Below, one piece after another: positions 5,282 through 5,286 of a stretch of DNA of 5,286 nucleotides (position 1 is the first letter of the stretch; the number at the start of each line of letters is the position of its first letter). Below the pieces are notes generated by a model that saw nothing but the letters and a program-made list of their open reading frames with translations, made no database searches and was not told the DNA's origin. The position numbers and the translations under genes are program-made. The DNA is taken from the NCBI GenBank assembly GCA_009927195.1, contig RFNL01000294.1:1-5286 (forward strand), given 5' to 3'. The stretch is from Betaproteobacteria bacterium. Its GTDB lineage: Bacteria; Pseudomonadota; Gammaproteobacteria; Burkholderiales; Burkholderiaceae_C.

Positions 5282-5286
5282 AGAGC

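Overview
The window looks like chromosomal DNA of a betaproteobacterium, most likely Burkholderiales/Comamonadaceae. This is inferred from the moderately high G+C by eye, the gene families present (Bug-type periplasmic receptor, IorB-type indolepyruvate oxidoreductase tail, PF10118 protein, short bactofilin) and the tight packing with many TTG starts. No mobile element, CRISPR array, tRNA or rRNA is visible. The window holds six genes, one of them cut by the left edge, in three transcription units.

Unit 1 (positions 1-1760, + strand) reads: the 3' end of an indolepyruvate oxidoreductase beta-family gene, a secreted Bug-type solute-binding protein, and a small hotdog thioesterase very close to 4-hydroxybenzoyl-CoA thioesterase. 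Gaps are 31 bp and 1 bp, so this is probably one operon. A reasonable but unproven reading is aromatic 2-oxoacid metabolism: capture of a carboxylate outside, oxidative decarboxylation to an aryl-CoA, and hydrolysis of the aryl-CoA.

Unit 2 (3498 down to 1751, - strand) is a PF10118 'metal-dependent hydrolase' followed by an alpha/beta-hydrolase that resembles haloalkane dehalogenases. The two genes may overlap by four bases (TTGA). The first shows the full ligand pattern of a ferritin-like diiron protein. The second has glycine at the nucleophile position and has lost the neighbouring halide-binding tryptophan, so it cannot use the normal dehalogenase chemistry. Units 1 and 2 converge and overlap by 10 bp with no terminator between them.

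Unit 3 (3802-5242, + strand) is a bactofilin followed by a single-pass membrane M23 peptidase with an intact zinc site. This fits a cell-shape module in which a cytoplasmic bactofilin polymer positions a periplasmic murein endopeptidase. Units 2 and 3 diverge from a 303-bp non-coding region that carries a probable -10 box and two short palindromes. The last 44 bp, after the peptidase stop, cannot be assigned.

The most notable points are the nucleophile-less dehalogenase homologue, the diiron signature in a family labelled hydrolase, and the bactofilin-M23 pair. None is a demonstrated new system.
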